A stretch of DNA of 64,000 bases. Source: Motacilla alba alba. Taxonomy: Eukaryota; Chordata; Aves; Passeriformes; Motacillidae. Shown piece after piece: positions 54,101-64,000 of the stretch (position 1 is its first letter; the number at the start of each line of letters is the position of its first letter). The stretch is from positions 6,405,439 through 6,469,438 of the forward strand of contig NC_052030.1 in assembly GCF_015832195.1 (NCBI RefSeq). The letters are read 5' to 3'. The notes under the pieces were generated by a model, which was not told where the DNA came from, ran no database searches, and was given only the letters and a program-made list of their open reading frames with translations. Position numbers and translations under genes: made by a program.

Positions 54101-55263
54101 AGTTAGGAAGAACATATGCCGTCACTAGATAATGATAACCACATTTAATGGGCACAAGCATGAAGGCATGAATTTCAGAGATTTCCCCCTTGTTTTAAAA
54201 AATTGGGGCTTATTATAAAAATGCCCAATTACACCATCAGGCACTATAGAATATTTATTATTAAAAAATCACTATAATGAAATGCTAAGTGCTGATTTCA
54301 ATTATTTAGCAGTGGAGCAATAAAATAAGCAAATACCTTCAAAATGTTATTTTCACAGACAAATCGCAGAATACAAAAGTAGATAAAAAAATTACCTGTT
54401 AGGACCTTAGACATCCCATAGTAAGATTTAAGCTGCAAGGATTCTCAGATCCATTTTTTTGCACCAGCTTACAGTGGAGCTATATGTGAAAACAGTGAAT
54501 TCCTGCCCTGACTGGGTTAGTTATGGTATCACCTTAGAACTAGACACTCGGGAAAAACAAAGGCATATATAGAGGCTAAAAATATACTGAAGATCTGAAG
54601 CAGTGAGGCAGTTCAATCCACAGGGGCCACGTCTGCACATGCCCCTCCACTGAGACTTAGGCTGTGTTCATTAGTGTTGGAAAACCCTGGAAGATTATAT
54701 TAAAAAAAATTAAATTTGAAAAAAATGTTCCAAAACATAATGTTTCTTGAGAAATAGCATTCAAATCACTAGAAATTAAGGGCATAGTAGACAGTCTCAA
54801 TAATCTATCTGTCATAGACAGCAGAAAAAAGGCTTCCACATTAAATATTACTAATTCTGTTCTGGGGCTAAGTAACACTCCTGGATAATTGGTGATAAAA
54901 ACAACCAGCAAGCAGGAGTGAAACTGTGGTGAACCAGGTGCTGCACTATCCTTAAGCAGGACACAGTGCTTACTGTCCTGACCAGGGACAGGGCTCTGTC
55001 AGTCAGTGATATGAAAGTGGCCATGCTACCTTCCTTTCTTTTTGGTGTAACTGATGTTACATCAAGGAAAGACCTCCAGCACATCTCCAAATTTGCAAGG
55101 CTCAAGTGCTGTCAGTGTGCCAGACTCACCATTACAGGGCAAAATAATGGATGGATGTGGAGCTTCTAGACTGCCTTCACTCCAGCTGTTACCTTGCAGA
55201 AGTTGGGATAGATGATACTCAAAAATTCTTCACATTTGGTATTACATTAAGAATTCTACTGTC

Positions 55264-55281
55264 AAAAAAAAAAAAAAAAAA
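55264..55281 (+). repeat. Homopolymer A18
   Basis: Eighteen consecutive A. No retroposed gene or target-site duplication is evident next to it, so it is treated as a simple repeat. Confidence 0.9.
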
Positions 55282-58200
55282 GAATGCAGCCCACTTCCAT
55301 TCATGTTTCTGACAAACTTTTGCTTTTCTTGACAGATTTTCAGCTAAAACAAAAATTGAGTTAGAGATTTCCAGTTCAAATGAAATGACCTATAAACTAA
55401 ATACAACTAATTATTCCTTGCTTCCTTACATCATTCTCATTTACCAAGAACAAAACAAAACTCGTTAAAGAACACATTTTAAAGCAAGAATAATGACCAT
55501 TCCCAACCCCACAGTTCCATTTTTATTGCAAATAAAACAACCCTGAAGGTCTTCCATTAGCTTCAGATGGTGGGAGGGAGTGGGAAGAATGATGTGTTAC
55601 ACTACAGCGGAGGAAGTACATACGCCAACTGGAAAAATGGACTATAAAAAGCTTTTCTTACACAAACATGAGGAAGCAACCAACACCCTCAATTGTTGAA
55701 GTGAAAGCAGGGAGGCCTAAACACACTACTAGAAAAGAATTTAAATTTAAAATGTTCTGCAATGTGTAACATGTTCCCAGTTACTCAGATTTGAGAGCCT
55801 GGTTCAATAAGGTCCGACTGTTACCAAGAGCAAAAGAGCACAAATGCTGTGGGACTGTGGCAGGCTGGAGACCCTGCTCACACTGTCACTTTGTTTTCTG
55901 GCGCAGCACTACGGACTCTCTCCCTCTGCAACCTACTGCAAATTGGGTAAGGAGCCCTCTGCACCTGGAACAAAGGATCAGAGTGCAAAACCAGGCTGTG
56001 GTGCTGCACTGCGGGAAAGGTGGTGTCACCAGAGCAACCACTGCTGCTCCAAGGGCCTTTCCTAACCAGCAGCATCCCCAGCTGCATGTCAGGAACACAT
56101 CCCCTCCAGTCAACACAGGAACATGGTTCACCCGGCTCAGAACCAGTGTGGCACATGGGGGCAAGAATTCCAAGCACAGCTTCAGAAAGTGAGACTGGCT
56201 CATTGCAGAAGAGGAGATTTATTAGAACAAATAGCTAAATACTGGCAGGACAGAGATGCAAATTCTAACAAGGCAGACTGAGCAAAAAGGAGGTGGACAG
56301 TGAAGTTGGCCACACTGATTTTATGTCCTTTGGAGAGACTGCTTCCTGGCCCTCTGCACTGGGCAACACTCAGTTGGAACAGCCATCCCCGATACAGGCT
56401 CATGCACTTCCATGCCCCAGGAAACAGTCCCACACACCACAGTATTCTGATCCCTAGCAGCATAAAGCTTCTAAAGAGGTACAACCAAAAGAGAGCTCCC
56501 ACGATGATCTACTGCCACTTCAGTAGTCTTGTATTTTTCCATTAAGGACATTTCCCTTGTCCATGAAAATATACTGACGCATGGCATTTAGCAAAGTCAT
56601 AACCCTCTAGTTACAGAGCTTGAACTTGTCAACAATTATTTAGTGAGTGTAATGGAGCTAGGTCAGAACACAGATACACAATGCAGTGATTCTACTGGTC
56701 CTTACAAAATCATTCCTTCCCCAGCAGCCACTGTGTGAAAGGACATTAAAGGTAGAAGTGTGGGTATGCAATGAACCTGTAGCTTCAAACTAATGTCACT
56801 TAGAAATGTCTTACATGGTTATGAGTATCTACCACTTGTAAATGACTACAAATGAAAACCAGGGATGCCATCACACAATATTCAAGTGGAAGCAGATAGC
56901 CCACATTCTCTCCCGCCCCCAGAACACGTCAAATTGATTTGGAATTTTTGAAAATAACAAGAAACACACTAAGCACTTGGACAATACAGACCTACCAATC
57001 TGGGATAAAACTGCTTCCCCTGCTGCTTTCTTAGGGAAGTAGTTATCATTGCTTTGCCCAGAACACACAGACAGCAACACAGCTTAGCACTTCAAACAGC
57101 AGGAGAGCCAGTACAGGAGAAACCAGCCTGCTTTGTCCCTGGCATTAATGGTCAATGCAAAACAGGATACTGCATTCTTGAACATGTTTTCTTTATTCTG
57201 CAGAAGGCACACAACAAAGGAGTTCTGATGGGCCATTCTCCCTCCTGATTTCAAAGTGAGAATCCATGGCTTTGCAGAGCTCTGCTCAGACATGGCTCTG
57301 AGGAACCTCATTCCTAGAGGGCTCCTGTTCTCCCACCTTTATGTCTGTGCTCACTTTATGTCCTCGTCTGGGTGGGTTTGTGGTTGGCTGCTGTTGGTTT
57401 TTTCACGTAAATGTGTCCATGGGCGTCTCCACAGCTCACGCTGCATACACTTAAAGTCCTTGATAAATCTTGTTGGCAGCTCTACTTTTCTCACCTCCTA
57501 GAACTGTCTACGACAGTTCTTCTCTTAAATAGTCTCACTGCTTTCTCACAGCAAAACTGGCACTGTGGACTGCCAACTGACTTCTAACAATTTATTTCTA
57601 TGTGCACAGCATCATACAATTCTACAACGTGAATTAAGAAAAAATAATTCTCAAATATTACATAATTCTCCTTTTTCTAGAGGTCAAGAAGTTCCTTTCT
57701 GGATATTCAAACTCGAGTATCAATGATAGAAACTTGCATTTTAGGAAGAGGCAAGCAGAAATTTCTCATCAACTGAACACGTCGTGCTATGCTTCTGGGC
57801 ACACATTGCAGTATCTTTTTCGCATCACACCTACTCTACTAAATATACAAAACACTGTGCAAGTGATAGTTTTGTCAGCCACCAGCTAATCAAATGAAAA
57901 ATTATTAGGCTTAGAAAAATAATAAAAGCAGAAGCCAGCTGTGCATTTGTTGGATGAAAATCCCAGTGTCTCCCATGTTAGCTCATGTGTATTTCAATTT
58001 CTGGGAAGAAAATAATGGGAGTTTCTCCACCCTTTCTCATGTGAGCCATAAAACAGATTTATTACCTAGGATATATTCTGTGTTTTCTCCTGAGGAAAAA
58101 AGAAAGTGGTGGAACAAGTTCATTTTTTTCCCTTCTAAAACAAGGATTTTCTTTATAATAAACACAGAGCTTAATTTTGGTATCATATGGCCCTTCTATT

Positions 58201-60949
58201 TAATGCTCTGGTCACACTTTTTGCCTTTCTAAATCTTGAATTGTTGCATTTTCATTTCAGTGGGGAATCTACAGCTGCTCCAGCTGTCTGAGTGTGAAAA
58301 GTCTGTCCTAAAATTCCTAGCTGGTGTTTTAAAGCAAAATCCTTCCCTCCCCTAAATCAAAGAAATTTTGAATCTACTGAAAAACAATGGAATAACTAAA
58401 ACAAAAATAAAAGCTAAACATTAGTCTGTGTTTCTTTTTCAAATAGTTCTTGCTCCGCTTTACCTTACACTCAGCTGTAACCCAGTGGCTCTGGGAAACT
58501 CAGGTTGCAGACCCAGAGGTTTAGGACAGGGTTGCATCTCATCTGGGAAGGTTATCCTGTACAAACCACTATTTTTTTTTACTGTAATGGTCACCTTATG
58601 ACCTTTAAAAATAAATCATGAGAAAGAAGATTTGCTGACTAAAAGATTTTTTTTCTCCTAAAACTCTTAATTTGCTCACAGTATCATGTTACAGTTCTAA
58701 AGAGCTGTGCTGGTAAATCCATTTACAGAAAAGGTGACTTCCTCTGGAACTTTCGCTTTTGAGATGCAGAAGAGACTGATCCCTATTTTAAACACTTCTG
58801 GATCATTACATAGCCTGGATCCTCCAGTTCAGAGGTCTGGCAACTTTCAAGGCTAAGATATCCCTCTTTTAAATGACATCCAGTAACATGGCTTTTTGAA
58901 GTAAATCTGTTGACTCCGATCTTTGTAGCCTGAATGTACTCTATGGTCTCTCACTGCTAACCAGCACCTCTTGGTGAATGAGTCACTTTGCTCAACACGG
59001 CAAACCTGACATCTCTCAAAGTTTCAGTTCTTTCAAATAATCCCATGATAAATGAGCGTTTACACCAAGTCATAAATGCCAGTGAGACAATTTTTGAAAT
59101 GACGAGCATTAGCTGCATATAATTAAAATGTACTAGAGGAAGTGCATTCATTACAGTTGTGAAATTATTTTATTGCTCATGAAAATAAAAAAAAATGCAC
59201 TTTTAATGACACGACTGTGCCAGCACAGAGCTCAAAAGGAAGCTGGCTTGCTTGGGCAAAAAATTGTGCAGGTTTTTATTGAAGATTTGTTTCATTCTCA
59301 TCGTTTTGTAATCACTTACACTGCTCCACAGAGATCAGTAATTTGGAAACTAAAGCCCCAGTAGCTGAAGAGTTTTCAACCTATTACTAATTTGAAATCC
59401 TTCATTTGTACTACCAGATATATTTTAGTGCAGTCAAACTGCATTCTTACAAAGAGAGCATAAATGCATCCACACAGATATTCTGGGGAGGAAAACATTA
59501 TTATTGCCACTGGACTTACCTTTTTTCCTTTATAAATACATACAAACACAACAAACATGTAATACTGTGTTGAGATTCCAAGTTTGTACAGAAGTATCAA
59601 CACTACAACTCAAAAACGGGAAGGAACCAAAAAGCGAAGTTTAACCTTTTTTTAAAATCAAGTTTGTCTTCACAAAGCCAGAAACAGCACTAGCAGGCAT
59701 CTATAATCCAGCTGCAACAAGACAATTTATCACAGAAGAGCAGTTATAGTAGCTATTTTTCCCCAATGAAGACAGTGCTTCATAGAAAATAATTTTAAAA
59801 AATCAGAACCTTCAGGGTTAAATTTCCCATCTGAGCTAATTAGCAAAGACTGGTTTACAGTTACTACTGATCCAATGAAACAGTACATTGTTATGGCTGA
59901 GCTTGTAGAGAAATAGTACTCAAATTAAAAATAAGACCTATACAAACACAATGCATAATACAGCCTGATGTACTTTGTGGTAGAGAGCCAAAAAAATGAG
60001 TCTCTTTAGAATGCAATAACATATATAGGTCAGTAATTCAACAGTTTTTGCAAAAAGAAACTCACAGTATTCTAAAATGCTCAGAAAAGGCCTAAACCTA
60101 CTTAGTCAACAGATCTGCTCCCTAAATACCTTACAATTCCAACACTAATTCCAGTGCTTAAGAAAAGTCTCTACACCAATCAACCAAAATCAGACAATCT
60201 ATCTGATATTAGAAACCGGCGTCTATTCCAGTGCATGCACCAACATAATTTCTATCTGCAGAATCTTTATAACTGATAATCACACATCCAAGCCAGAACA
60301 AACAGAGTGAGACTTGCTGATCGCAGGGTATTTTTAAAACAAGAAAAAACTAGTTTACCTGTAAATCAATGGAAATGTTAATAGGAATCATTAAAAAACA
60401 AGAAGTTGCTCCAGTAGCTTTTAAAAAATCTAGTAATTTAGTTACAAATAAATTTTTTAAGGATTCCTTACACTTCCTGTAACTTAGCAGACAGGACACA
60501 TTTTTTATGACATTTCCCAGTCACAGAGCCCTCTCTAAAAGCTTCACATGCTTAGAAATGCTGCTAAAATTGGGGGCTTCTGGAAGGAGCTTCAGAAGGA
60601 TGACAGAGACTCTGCTAAAAAATGTGGCAAAATATTCCTCCAAACAATTCCCAGAGGAAAAAGTTACACACCTATTTCCATCTCGTGTGGTCTGTTTTTT
60701 CCAGAGCACACACCATGCTTTTACCTTTTTCATTACAAAATGAAGCTGCTGAATCTGTTACGGGGATTATTTCCTACTCTAAACTGGCACGTAAAGGAGT
60801 TGTACAGGGCAGTTTCGCTATTTTAAACGACCAGCACTACTGAGGAGAAACACGCAGCGAAAGAACGCCCACGCCGGAGGTCAGCGCGCAGTGTCCCCCG
60901 AGCGCCGCGGGACGCGCTCGGCACAAGGCGGCCGCGCTGCCCCGCGCTG

Positions 60950-60963
60950 CCGCCAGAGGGCGC
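60950..60963 (+). promoter_or_regulatory. Strong CTCF-type motif
   Basis: CCGCCAGAGGGCGC, followed by CAGC, fits the CTCF core consensus (CC-N-S-YAG-RKGGCGC type) at all key positions. It sits in a 170-base CpG-rich segment (about 60840-61020) set apart by AT-rich DNA from the main CpG island at 61.9 kb. It could act as a boundary or loop anchor upstream of the GNB1L promoter. This is motif evidence only. Confidence 0.6.
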
Positions 60964-61605
60964 CAGCGAGCGAGCCGAGCCAGCTCCGAGCCCAGACCCG
61001 GCCCATGCGAGCTAGAGCTCTGACCGCTTGATAAATACAACATCATTTTTCATATTACCGTACTGTACTTGACAATAATATGTTTTCTTTTCTAAATGCT
61101 TCCAAGTGAAAGGTATTAAAGCACTTTGAGGTGTTCCTGAGGACTGCCACTACTCTTTTGCAAATGGTGGGGAGAGAGCCACCTGAGGCCGTGCCTTGCT
61201 TCGACAGAACCATATCCAGAACTCAGCCAATGCTGATCCTGCCTTATCTCTGTCTCCTCAAGCAGTGTAGTGTCGCTTAAATACCTAAAAAATACCTATT
61301 TCTGTTGGTCATAAAAGTACTGGGATTATTATGGCGCGTTGTAAAATTCAGTAGACTAGAACTGTGAGCTCCATTACCGCTGATATTGATGTCTGATGGG
61401 GTGTATCCTGAGCTCAAGGCACACACACTCTATCACCACTGCCAGAGGAGCTCCTGCACGGACTGTCCAGGCAAACTGCTGCAGAGCATCAAGAAGATGC
61501 AGACCATAATCAAATATCACTTTTTTCGAGCAGATGCCTCACGTCAGCCACAGATGCGACACCTCCCTCACAATGCTGGCTTGAGCTTCTTCCCATCCCT
61601 GCTGG

Positions 61606-61905
61606 AGTGGGGCTGTGTGGGGCTCTGCAGGGCCGTGCAAGGCTCTGAGAGGCCGTGAGAGGCTCCGAGAGGCCATGAGTGGATATGCGGGGCCGTGGGG
61701 GACTCTGAGGCTCTGTGCAGAGCTCTGGGAGGCCGTGCGGGGCTCTGTGGGGAACTGAGGGGCTTTGGGGCCATGAGAGGATCTGGAGCCGTGAGTGGCT
61801 CTGAGGGGCTACAAGTGCCTCTGAAGGGCCGTGCGGGGCCACAAGTGCCTCTGAGGGGCCGTGTGTGGCTCTGAGGGGCCGTGCGGGGCTCTGAGGGGCC
61901 CTCAG
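61606..61905. repeat. GC-rich minisatellite (about 20-bp unit)
   Basis: An imperfect tandem array of 10-base half-units of the type GGGGCTCTGA and GGGGCCGTGC, roughly 20 bases per unit, with many G-runs of 3-4. It keeps frames open on the - strand that translate into Pro/Ser/Arg-rich repeats, which are a by-product. It directly abuts the CpG-island promoter of GNB1L. Confidence 0.85.
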
Positions 61906-61983
61906 GTGCCGCGCGCCGCGGGCGGCGGGTGACGTTGCCTCCGTCGCGCGCCCCGCACGCGGCGGCCGAGCCTCCAGCGCGCC

Positions 61984-61997
61984 GTTGCCCTGGCGAC
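61984..61997. promoter_or_regulatory. X-box (RFX-type) motif
   Basis: GTTGCCCTGGCGAC is an imperfect inverted repeat close to the RFX X-box GTTGCCATGGCAAC. It lies in the GNB1L CpG island, 5 bases from the NRF1 motif. Confidence 0.5.
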
Positions 61998-62001
61998 GCC
62001 C

Positions 62002-62013
62002 TGCGCGTGCGCA
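62002..62013 (-). promoter_or_regulatory. NRF1 motif
   Basis: On the - strand TGCGCACGCGCA matches the NRF1 consensus YGCGCAYGCGCR at every position. NRF1 sites are common in housekeeping CpG-island promoters. Confidence 0.6.
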
Positions 62014-62147
62014 CAGCACCGCCACCGCCTCCGGCCCATGAGGCGGCGCCGCGCCGGTGACAAGGGAGCCCTCCTAGCCTGACCCGACCCCGCCGCCACC
62101 CCCGCGGCCAAGCGCGGGGTTCCCCCGTCCTCCCTTCCCCCGCTCAC

Positions 62148-62245
62148 CGAGAACCCGTCCGCCCGGCGGGGCGGGTGCGTGGTAGCGATTATTCGGCGAT
62201 CCCCGCGGGAACCAGGCAGATGCGGAGGAACGCCGAGCCCCGCGC
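62148..62245 (-). other. GNB1L: Candidate non-coding first exon of GNB1L
   Basis: On the - strand a donor GTGAGC (62147-62142) follows GGGTTCTCG, in CpG-island sequence just downstream of the CRE. Splicing from here to the acceptor at 36308-36307 would give a short 5' UTR before the start codon. The right edge (start site) is a guess placed next to the CRE. Confidence 0.35.
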
Positions 62246-62246
62246 G

Positions 62247-62254
62247 TGACGTCA
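62247..62254. promoter_or_regulatory. Palindromic CRE
   Basis: TGACGTCA is a perfect CREB/ATF site within the CpG island, about 100 bases upstream of the proposed exon-1 donor on the - strand. Such sites mark many CpG-island promoters near the start of transcription. Confidence 0.6.
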
Positions 62255-62550
62255 CGGGCCGGCGGGAGGCGCGCACGCGCTGTCGGTCCCGGCCCGCCGG
62301 GGCCCAGCGGCCGCCGGGAGCGAGCGGCGCTCGGCTCGGGGGTCCGCCAGGGGCTCCCGCAGCGCCGGCAGGTAGCGCAGCCCCCGCGGAGCAGCCCCGC
62401 TGCGAGAGCCCTGCGAGGGGCTTGCCTCCTGTCCGCTTCCTCCCGCTCCGTAACCGGAAGCACCCGGCCTTCACCGGGGCCCGAGCGTGTCGCTGCTCCC
62501 TGGAGCTCTGAAGCAGCCGGGAAGGGCTGGGCCAGGCGGTGCTGCCGGGC

Positions 62551-64000
62551 TGCCGCTGCCATCAGTAGGTGCGCACTGGGCTGTGGTTTGGGCTCTCTGC
62601 TTGCACAGCATCCATTTATCAGGTGCTCTGCCGTGCTTGGGGCTAGTGCATCCCTGAAGTCATTTGTCTCCTCCACGAGCCGCTGTGAACTTGGATTTGT
62701 TGCGGGATAAAAACCCAGTTCTTTCAGTTCAACACAGCCATACACGTTTGTTTCCTCCTGAAATGGTTCCCAATTGAAGTTACTGGTTAGGTGTCACAAC
62801 TGAACTAAATCAGGCAGCAGTTAACCCTGTGTGTATTGTTGGAACAAAACTGCTGTGGGATTGGAATTGTCCCTGCTGCTGTACCCATCCACCCCCAGCA
62901 GGATGTTGGAAGCGCAGTGCAGACGTGTACAATGACAGCACTGCAGAGAGACGTACTCTGTCGCCTTTCACAGGCCCCTGTTACTCTCCAGCCACACCGA
63001 GACTTGCTCAAGGAAAGCAAATAAACCATAATTTGCTTGTGTCACCTGTCTAGGAGTTAAAAGCTGTGTCATTTATGTAGTTTTTCAGGAAGTTGTCCTG
63101 CTCTAGTTCCAGCTAGAAAGCTTGGTACATCATAAAACATAGTTTTCAGTTTTCCTACCATTTTTGCCTATGGAGCCAGAGTCTTTCAAAGCTAAATTAA
63201 ATCTAGTGCTGTTAAATGAGTGCTGTTCTATTCTGTTCCCCTTCTATTGAAGCAAACAAAGGCATGGAGACTTCTTGTGAGTTTGGGAAGGTAAATCTGG
63301 AGCTTGCTTTTCTACCAATATAAAATTTCTCATCAGTGGGAACACTGATTCCTAAATCCTTGCTCTAAAGGCCTTTGAATGGCATTTAAAGTGGTGATGA
63401 GAACACAGTACACTGAGGAGGTTATGCCTCTCATTAGGAGGAATGTCCTGAGCACAGAAAAATATATTCTTGTATTGTATAATGCACAAGTATGGCCCCA
63501 TATTTCCCGATATGTTTTGCTGAAATGATTTGAATTAAGAGACTTAGAGCAGCAGATCATTGCTATAAATTGCTATGTATAATGGAACCACATGTGCAGT
63601 ATACTTCAGGTCTTTAATTTGTTAGGGGCTAAATGTTTATTAGACTGTGGTACAGTTACCATTCTCTACAGTCGCCTTGAAAATGAAATACCCCTTTCAC
63701 AACGCAAAGATAATGAGTTGTACTGCAAGATAAGGTGGTTACCAGAATTCAGGAATGACAGAATCCAATTAATTTAACATGAGTTAATGCAAGATCAAAT
63801 TTACTACAGTTGGATGCAGTTTGTAATTGAAAGTTCTATTACAGCATGTTTTTACATGTTATCTCCTATCAGTAAGAGATCTCAAAAGAGCAAATCCTCT
63901 ATTTTGAACAGCAGCAATGTGTTTAATATATCACAAATAACTCTTTCCTTACAAGTTGCTGTGAGGAACTTCAGGTCCCAAGAGCCCCGTTGTGCACAAG
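62551..64000. other. Region right of the CpG island; no gene recognised
   Basis: Composition drops from GC-rich to AT-rich by about 62.75 kb. Open frames here (e.g. - strand into 62745, + strand 63592-63777) have no similarity that I recognise. In human the next gene on this side after GNB1L is TXNRD2; no exon of a thioredoxin reductase, and no Gly-Cys-Sec-Gly end, is visible in this last stretch. Confidence 0.6.

Larger units (their letters stand above)
36295..62147 (-). other. GNB1L 5' UTR tail (12 b) and large first intron (about 26 kb)
   Basis: AT-rich, gene-poor sequence between the start exon and the CpG island. It holds the repeats and candidate elements listed separately: unassigned exon 36373-36614, CR1 36788-37001, LTR-like 37002-37340, MITE-like 39461-39563, MIR-like 46281-46375, C-run 49736, CR1/L3-like 50690-51190, A-run 55264, CTCF motif 60950 and minisatellite 61606. 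Stretches not named (about 37.4-39.4, 39.6-46.2, 46.4-50.6, 51.2-60.8 kb) show no exon that I can support. In human the GNB1L 5' intron houses RTL10, a eutherian Gag-derived gene; I see no such sequence here. Confidence 0.55.
61906..62550. promoter_or_regulatory. GNB1L: CpG-island promoter, probably GNB1L (- strand), perhaps bidirectional
   Basis: Very CpG-dense sequence without TATA box, containing NRF1, X-box and CRE motifs (listed separately). It is the first CpG island upstream of the GNB1L start exon, and the - strand carries a good donor at 62147-62142, making it the best candidate for the GNB1L promoter. On the + strand possible donors (GGCAG|GTAGCG near 62371; CAGTAG|GTGCGC near 62567) would allow divergent transcription, but no + strand product is recognised. 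Confidence 0.6.

Noticed and set aside
62074..62745. 223-codon open frame on the - strand across the CpG island
   Set aside because: Its translation is Pro/Arg/Gly-rich, with no conserved motif, and it runs across the proposed promoter, CRE and exon-1 donor. Long frames are expected in such GC-rich DNA.

Overview
This is vertebrate nuclear DNA, almost certainly from a bird. Two multi-exon genes with consensus GT-AG (once GC-AG) introns can be rebuilt: TBX1 on the + strand and GNB1L on the - strand, arranged tail to tail. This is the TBX1-GNB1L pair of the human 22q11.2 (DiGeorge/velocardiofacial) region. CR1-type retroposon fragments, an LTR-like repeat and the modest intron sizes fit an avian genome. 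The species cannot be fixed from the sequence.

Region 1-9.6 kb (GC-rich, CpG-dense): the 3' part of TBX1. Seven coding segments (1-60, 3324-3425, 4828-4999, 5224-5379, 6775-6842, 7049-7149, 7893-8332) join in frame to 365 residues plus stop. They cover most of the T-box DNA-binding domain and the C-terminal tail of the long (C-type) isoform, with a His run and an Ala run. The 5' exons lie off the left edge. One intron needs a GC donor at 3426. A likely 3' UTR runs to a possible poly(A) signal near 9.59 kb.

Region 9.6-19.7 kb: intergenic space between the converging 3' ends. It is mostly AT-rich without genes, but holds an isolated CpG-rich patch at 12.57-12.87 kb and a four-unit 10-bp tandem repeat at 10.2 kb.

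Region 19.7-62.2 kb: GNB1L, - strand. Six coding exons (36294-36179, 35928-35803, 33832-33670, 30063-29965, 25265-25050, 20389-20123) join to exactly 987 bases, or 328 residues plus stop, close to the 327 of human GNB1L. Two of these exons, the start exon and the 99-base fourth exon, were found only by reading splice sites, because neither forms a long open frame of its own. A roughly 26-kb intron separates the start exon from a CpG-island promoter at 61.9-62.55 kb, where a non-coding first exon probably ends at 62148. This intron holds old repeats (CR1, LTR-like, MIR-like, Harbinger/Chompy-like MITE), several stretches that look like conserved regulatory sequence, and one unassigned - strand exon candidate (36373-36614).

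Region 60.8-62.6 kb: a strong CTCF-type motif, a GC-rich minisatellite, and a CpG island with NRF1, X-box and palindromic CRE motifs. To the right (62.6-64 kb) no gene could be recognised.

TBX1 (developmental transcription factor) and GNB1L (WD40 protein) are linked by conserved position, not by a shared pathway. The large GNB1L 5' intron may hold regulatory elements for TBX1, but that is inference. I found no exotic or undescribed defence or mobile system. The most interesting leads are the unassigned exon, the GC-AG intron in a dosage-sensitive gene, the orphan CpG patch and the candidate regulatory block.
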